Of a stretch of DNA of 64,000 bases, positions 59,051 to 64,000 are shown piece by piece; the first letter of the stretch is position 1, and each line of letters starts with the position of its first letter. Location: assembly GCA_037974665.1 (NCBI GenBank), contig CM075764.1, positions 77,950,325 to 78,014,324 on the forward strand. The letters are read 5' to 3'. The position numbers were made by a program, and so were the translations under genes. The notes under the pieces were generated by a model that saw nothing but the letters and a program-made list of their open reading frames with translations, was not told the origin of the DNA and made no database searches. This DNA is from Ehretia macrophylla. Taxonomy: Eukaryota > Streptophyta > Magnoliopsida > Boraginales > Ehretiaceae.

Positions 59051-61847
59051 TGTGACACCCCGATCCCTCTCGAGACCGGGAGTTCTATCAATCAATCTAA
59101 TCACAACCCAATTCCAAACCCGGGCAAAATTTAGGAAAAACGGACGGAGTCTCCCCTGTTTCTAGGCAAAAAGCAAACCTGCGACAGCATATAAATGGAC
59201 CAATTCCATGTCCAACCATTCAACCACCTCAAGGCCATCCGAGCCTTGTTCTCAACAAGCAACCACAAGCAAATATACATACATTTTCAAGTACTAGACT
59301 ATTCTAACTCTTCCTTTAACCATACAAACATGCTTAGTAATTAAACTATACCAACCTATTGCATAAGTTAGACTATCATATCTTTCTATCTCTTTTCCCT
59401 TTGTCATTACAAATATACATTAAAGTTAAGCTACATTAACTAAATATATAATCTAATGAAACTTAAATTACATCCCCTTTAACATTAGATACATATAATA
59501 CATAAAAGCATACAACTTTACAACTTTGACAACTCAAGTCACATAGGCACGCAGGACAACCCTTCAAGCACGGACATTCACGAAATCACGAACTTTCCAG
59601 CTAACATGACATTTCCTGAAATGTGGTGGTGAGGAGTGAGTATACACAACACGTATACTCAGTGAGGGCAAGACAGATATCGAGTTGGAGAGGAAGATCG
59701 TGCAATGCAAATAGATACAGTTAAGCAATACAATCAATAAAAGGCTTTCAATATATACAACAATACTATAAACAATTAAGAAAAACATTAACTCAACCAA
59801 TCAAAGCTATACCACACTTTGAAGGCTATGGATCACTCGAGCGAGTACTGTACCGATCACGATTTCGATGACATTAACGATGACGCGCCGGCCCAAACCA
59901 CCTTATAACACCAGTTTGGAATACCCCGGAAGTATCCATCAATTCTACGACCCAAAACTCCCTGGGAGGCAACCCAAGCGAGAAAGGGAATAGCAGCGGA
60001 GCTAGAGCAACCAACACTGGCAACCCAAGGCTACCCAGAGAGGCCCATCACTCACGCGCGAGACACTATGCAATGCAACACTCGATACAAGGCGATAAAC
60101 AAGCGATAAAGCCACACGTGAAAGAATAACAAGGTAGGTTATTCTCGCACGCAATAGCAGCAATTGATAAGCAATTCAATCCAAAACAACTCAAACAAGT
60201 ATTTCAAGTAATTCTAAGCATTCTATAAGCATAAAGACAAGAAAACACACAAAAACACAAATCGGCCCCAACTATCAAAACGCTACCATTCCCAAACAAG
60301 CCACGAGTTCTGAAAACCGACTTCGCCAACCCTCCTAGGTCACCATAAGGCACGTCTAAAAACCCCGAAACCTTACTTTAACCTAGAACTCGCGCAAAGC
60401 CCCAATTTTTCCCTTTCTCGTTTGAACTACAACTATAACAACCAAACACCCAACCAACGCCATAATCACACCAAAAGTGCTTCCATGGCTTCCCGAAGCA
60501 ATGCCAACATGCAAAACGAGAAAACGCTAAAGTCGACCTAAACGACCCCGACTTTCCCAAAGGCTTAATTCTTGTTTTTTTCACTACGCAACCCAAACAA
60601 ACCACACATTTTAGCATTCTAGCATACTTAGCACGTTTCTACATCAACGGAAAGCATAACAGCGCAATTTCAACGTTTCAAGGTTTTACTATTGACAAAA
60701 CACTATTCATTTCACAATTTAATTTGCAATCACAACATTTAACCGCAGAAAATGTTTCAAAGCTATAAATACATGTTCTACAAATGCCAAGGAACATTCT
60801 AGAAGCATCAAATCGCTTTAAATAACGATATACGGATAAATCTAAAAATTGACAAAGTTAACATACACAACGTATAAATGCGCAAATAACGATGAAACCC
60901 TCACCTTAGACGCTCCTAGACGCTAGGAAAACCTCGTAGAGTGCCTCGGAAATCACCCCGTGGAAGCCCTCGCGAAGAATCGAAGAATTGAAGTTGAATT
61001 TTCTTTTTTTCTTCTCCTTATTTTTTCGGCCATGGCTGCTCTGTTTTCAGTTCTGTTTTTTTTATTTTTATTTTTGTGCTATTTTAAGCTATTTAAAAGA
61101 TGACAAGGGTCAAAAGGGTCAAGGCTTTGGTCAATGTTGGTCAAACAACTTAAAACTAGTCAAAATATCTTACTTTTGTGCATTTTTAAGTTAAATAACT
61201 ATCACCTAAATTAATTCTAGCTAGTAACAATTAAAATATAAAATTTAAGTCATCTAAATACTAGTTTCACTATTTGCTGAGGACTAGAATCCGTTTTCTA
61301 GCTAACGCCCTCGATATGCAATGCACGTTGCGACAATAAAAGAATAACAATTAATTCTCAAAGAATCTAAGAAATATATCATTTTTGGAAAGCATCATAG
61401 TTTAAAATTTACTCCGGCTCGGAGTTACTTTTCTCATTTATTTGAAAATCGAGTAATTTTAACGTAAAACAACCAAAATCGATTTCTAAAATAATCAAAA
61501 CAATCAAGGTATTCAATATTCATTTAGAATGATTAATTTAACTATTTCCAGAATATTTTAAGAGTTATAAAGTTAATATTAAGCTACAAATGAAAGTTAA
61601 TATAAACACATAGTCAAATACAATTAAACACTAACATTTAAGGTAACACTTAATTAATCACAAGAAAGGAAATTCAATTACTATAATTATTAGGAATAGG
61701 TAATAATCTTTAATTATTCAATATATAATTACTAAATGCTTCCAAGAGAAATATGAAAATAGTGCAATTTGGTTGATTTAACTAATTAAACATTTAATCA
61801 AATGCAGTCAAGTGCTATTAAATGCATGCCGGGTTCGGGTTATCACA
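59051..61847 (-). repeat. D2 5' LTR
   Basis: 2797 bp, nearly identical to 54529-57327 over the full length, with single-base and very small length differences only. Confidence 0.92.
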
Positions 61848-62769
61848 TAGTGAGGTACCTCGGGTGTGTGAGTAATGGGGAGTTATAAGACGATGGTTGA
61901 GATCGTGATGACGTTTGAAGCTACACCAACTAGAGTATCCTTTATTGATTGGTTATTATTATTAATGTGTTTGTATTGTTAATGATGTTTATTATGTGTT
62001 TACTGCTCAAAGGATGATTTCCAAGGAGTATAGTAAATACTATTAAGAGATCTGTCGCATCCTCACTGGGCTTATTTTATATAAGCTCACTTTCAATTAT
62101 TGCATGCATACAGGTGATATTGAACAAGATTACGGGTATGTACCTCAGGAAGCTGAGAATGTGCCATATGTGGATGAGTCCTATGTGCCAAAGTCTTGTC
62201 CTTGATATCTAAGATGTTGTACTCTTTTGTTATCTCGTATATTAAAACTAGTTGGTTTGTATTTACTTAGAAGTTTATGATGTATAAGATGTTGTAAATA
62301 TAATGGATTAAATGTTGCTGGCTTAGTAGTCTTGTTTTGGAACACGATTAGGTTGCTAGATTGGTTATAATATATTTTGGAAATGTATGTTATATAGTAA
62401 ATGTATGATGTTGGAACGGAGGCGTATAACCTATGGATGCAATGGTAAAAGAATGTTTAATGTATATTGTGGTTGTGTTGTTTAATTGTTGAATTGTTTG
62501 TGGAGTTGGTTGTATGAGTTGCGAAGAGGTTGGTTTAGAGCCTTGATGTCCTAATTACTGTCGTTATACTGCCGAAATTCTGTTGCGTCCTGACTGATTG
62601 TAGGAGGAGTTGAGTTGGGGCGTTACACGCACACTTAACACATAATGCACATTTATCACATTTGGGTCCACTTAACACATTATGCATGCACATATTCATT
62701 TAAGACAATTCACTTTAAGACTTCTACCCAACAGTCCAAGGACCCTATCTCAACTTATGAGCTATCTAA

Positions 62770-62781
62770 GCTCTGATACCA
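62770..62781 (-). other. G2 primer binding site
   Basis: Sense TGGTATCAGAGC, five bases inside the LTR start at 62787. The preceding 50 bases closely match those beside the D2 primer site (59000-59036). Confidence 0.8.
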
Positions 62782-62786
62782 CTAAA

Positions 62787-63646
62787 TGTCACGCCCCGAC
62801 CCGACCCCGCCTAGGACCAAATCAAGATGCGATGGTAAACGGGCATTATAACATTTGAAACATGGCACTTTAACATATAAACATGTTCAACATCTCATTG
62901 ACATCAATAAATACGACACAATACATAACATGTACATTGCACATTCATATAAGTTTATATGACCACTTGGCAAGGCTACTTTAAACTTTACGTAACAAGT
63001 ACAAAGGTTCCAAAATAGTCGAGCATAAGTATAGCAATATATACATAATTAAGATAGACTTGCAACTTTACAATAAAAGTCCTTTAAACTTCCAAACTTT
63101 TAAAGTGCATAACTTCATCTTAACAAATAATACATATTCTCAACAAGCCTTCAATACATATACAACACAAACTACAAAGTTCCATGGTAACATAAACATC
63201 AACCAACAAGAAAATCAAGCCTTAGGCTCATCCACATTGTCTTAAGGCACGTACTGCACGTATTCTATCTCGGACTCATCTGTAATGTTAGGAAACGGGG
63301 TGAGCTTACACAAGCTTAGTGAGGAGGGGATAAAGGAAGGTTTTGAAAAATATTTTAACTTTGAAAACCCTTTTGAAAACATGCATTGAAATAGTATATA
63401 ACAATAAGCACATTAAACTCGAGTAATAATAACAATAAGAGCAACTAACTCAAGTAAGATCAACGCTTTATAAACAGTCAGGAAGGATACGCTTAACAGT
63501 ATTGATGCCGCTTACACATTTGCATTCCCGTTCTTGACATCACGACCCAGCACCCCATGGGCATTCTCCATCCGATACAGATGAAGGAATTGGATCATAA
63601 TCCCACTCAGTAAAAGCTACGACCCAACACCCCATAGGAATCAAAG
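62787..63646 (-). repeat. G2 5' LTR, inner part
   Basis: Begins TGTCACGCCCCGACCCG on the plus strand and runs to the insertion of T3 at 63647. No coding sequence. Contains short direct repeats with ACGACCCA(G/A)CACCCCAT at about 63542 and 63619. Confidence 0.65.
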
Positions 63647-64000
63647 TGTGAAACCCCACTTTTCTGCTTTAACTCGATTTACGTGTTTTGTCTCGTTTTG
63701 CGTGCATATGACCTGTTTATGTGCTATAGGACCTAGAAAGTTATAATTTTGATTTCAATACTCCTAATACGTGCTAAATGTGCATTCATGAAATTTTCAT
63801 CAAAAACGGAGTCAGAAATTTTATCGTCGATTTTCAGTGAATAGTGTTTTCGAAACACGTCCGCTATAATTTTGAAACTGGTCTTTTTAACCCTTCTAGA
63901 CCTAGTCCACGGACTTTAATAGACCTGTGTTTGATGAAAACGGTTTTAAAATCGGCTTAAGAATTTATTAGGGTTTTTACACCGACTTTTGCGAAAATCG
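63647..64000 (+). repeat. T3: start of a Tekay-type LTR, continues beyond the window
   Basis: Begins TGTGAAACCCC and follows the T1 and T2 LTR starts in order: CGATTTACGTG, GACCTGTTTATGTG, a CATGAAATTTTCAT block, TTTTATCGTCGA and GACCTAGTCC. It is cut by the end of the window, so it could be a solo LTR or the 5' LTR of a full element. Confidence 0.75.

Larger units (their letters stand above)
54529..61847 (-). mobile_element. D2: young LARD-like element, two 2.8-kb LTRs, non-coding interior
   Basis: LTRs at 54529-57327 (3') and 59051-61847 (5'), interior 57328-59050 (1723 bp). A perfect target duplication TAGTG lies at 54524-54528 and 61848-61852. Primer site TGGTATCAGAGC (sense) at 59037-59048; polypurine tract AAGGGGGGAAGGA at about 57328-57340. 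The LTRs differ at about 30 places by eye (about 1 per cent), which at 1.3e-8 changes per site per year would mean roughly 0.4 million years. The interior has no gag or pol motif. It looks structurally whole but must depend on enzymes from other elements. Its leader near the primer site resembles that of G2. Confidence 0.92.
52973..62627 (+). repeat. T2: Tekay-type solo LTR, interrupted by D2
   Basis: Starts TGTGAGACCCTATATTTTCGTC and ends GGGGCGTTACA. Its two parts (52973-54528 and 61853-62627) add up to about 2.33 kb, like the T1 LTRs, and share their sequence in inverted orientation (for example the block with CGGCTGTCGGGTTGATAACG and the FDYGYVPQEAE-like text near the 3' end). Flanks AGCAC and CGCAC fit a 5-bp duplication with one difference. 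No internal region remains. Confidence 0.8.
52320..63646 (-). mobile_element. G2: Ty3-type element with almost no internal coding DNA, split by T2 and D2
   Basis: Minus-strand element. Its 3' LTR remnant is about 52320-52622 (sense start TGTAATACCTG). The internal parts are 52623-52972 and 62633-62786. The primer site is 62770-62781 (TGGTATCAGAGC sense). The 5' LTR is 62787-63646 and is cut by T3. The two internal parts together are only about 500 bp of CACATAA-rich, non-coding sequence plus the conserved hairpin at 52637-52654, so it is either deleted or non-autonomous. T2 sits inside, with flanks AGCAC (52968-52972) and CGCAC (62628-62632). Broken fossil. Confidence 0.65.

Noticed and set aside
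1-64000. A new defence or toxin system or gene cluster
   Set aside because: I looked on both strands for unexplained conserved coding clusters. Apart from the Rossmann gene, all coding similarity belongs to retrotransposon, LINE or MULE families.

Overview
This is a window of AT-rich nuclear DNA from a flowering plant, most likely a eudicot. The evidence is the LTR retrotransposon families present (Ty1/copia with initiator-tRNA-Met primer sites, Ty3 chromoviruses of Tekay/Del type, a Tat-like Ty3 gag), a plant L1-type LINE, a Mutator-like relic, and one host gene with ten short exons and plant-like introns. No bacterial, organellar, CRISPR or rRNA features were seen.

Only one host gene is well supported: 21688-34050 (+), ten exons, 282 codons. 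It encodes a mitochondrially targeted atypical short-chain dehydrogenase-like Rossmann protein of the Arabidopsis At5g10730/At5g15910 type, and it resembles yeast Coq11 and the NDUFA9-like proteins. All nine introns are GT-AG and the exons join in frame. Intron 6 (about 6.9 kb) has been enlarged by rearranged LINE fragments, including a locally triplicated reverse-transcriptase segment and a 171-bp tandem duplication.

Left block (1-20475), all mobile elements: a decayed copia element (C1, +, 1 to about 6050); a copia LTR fragment; an unassigned LTR-like stretch; and a Tat-like Ty3 5' end (G1, -) that is split at 8210/19691 by a near full-length copia element (C2, -, 8211-19690). The 3' LTR of C2 in turn carries a solo LTR (D1, 10082-12556) with a perfect TTCTG duplication.

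Right block (34618-64000): a complete-length but decayed Tekay-type chromovirus (T1, -, 34618-44341) begins 568 bp after the stop codon of the host gene. It is followed by a copia integrase relic, a MULE transposase relic, an 867-bp tandem duplication and a truncated copia element (C3, -). The end is a nest: a Ty3 element (G2, -) split by a Tekay-type solo LTR (T2, +), itself split by a young non-coding element with two long LTRs (D2, -, 54529-61847, TSD TAGTG). Another Tekay-type LTR (T3, +) starts at 63647 and leaves the window.

I found no new multi-gene system. The most interesting signals are RNA-level: a small hairpin beside the polypurine tract shared by three Ty3 elements and kept by a paired change and a wobble, a series of tetraloop-like hairpins in the leaders of both copia elements, and the young LARD-like family D2/D1, which has no coding capacity of its own. 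All alignments and percentages here were judged by eye.
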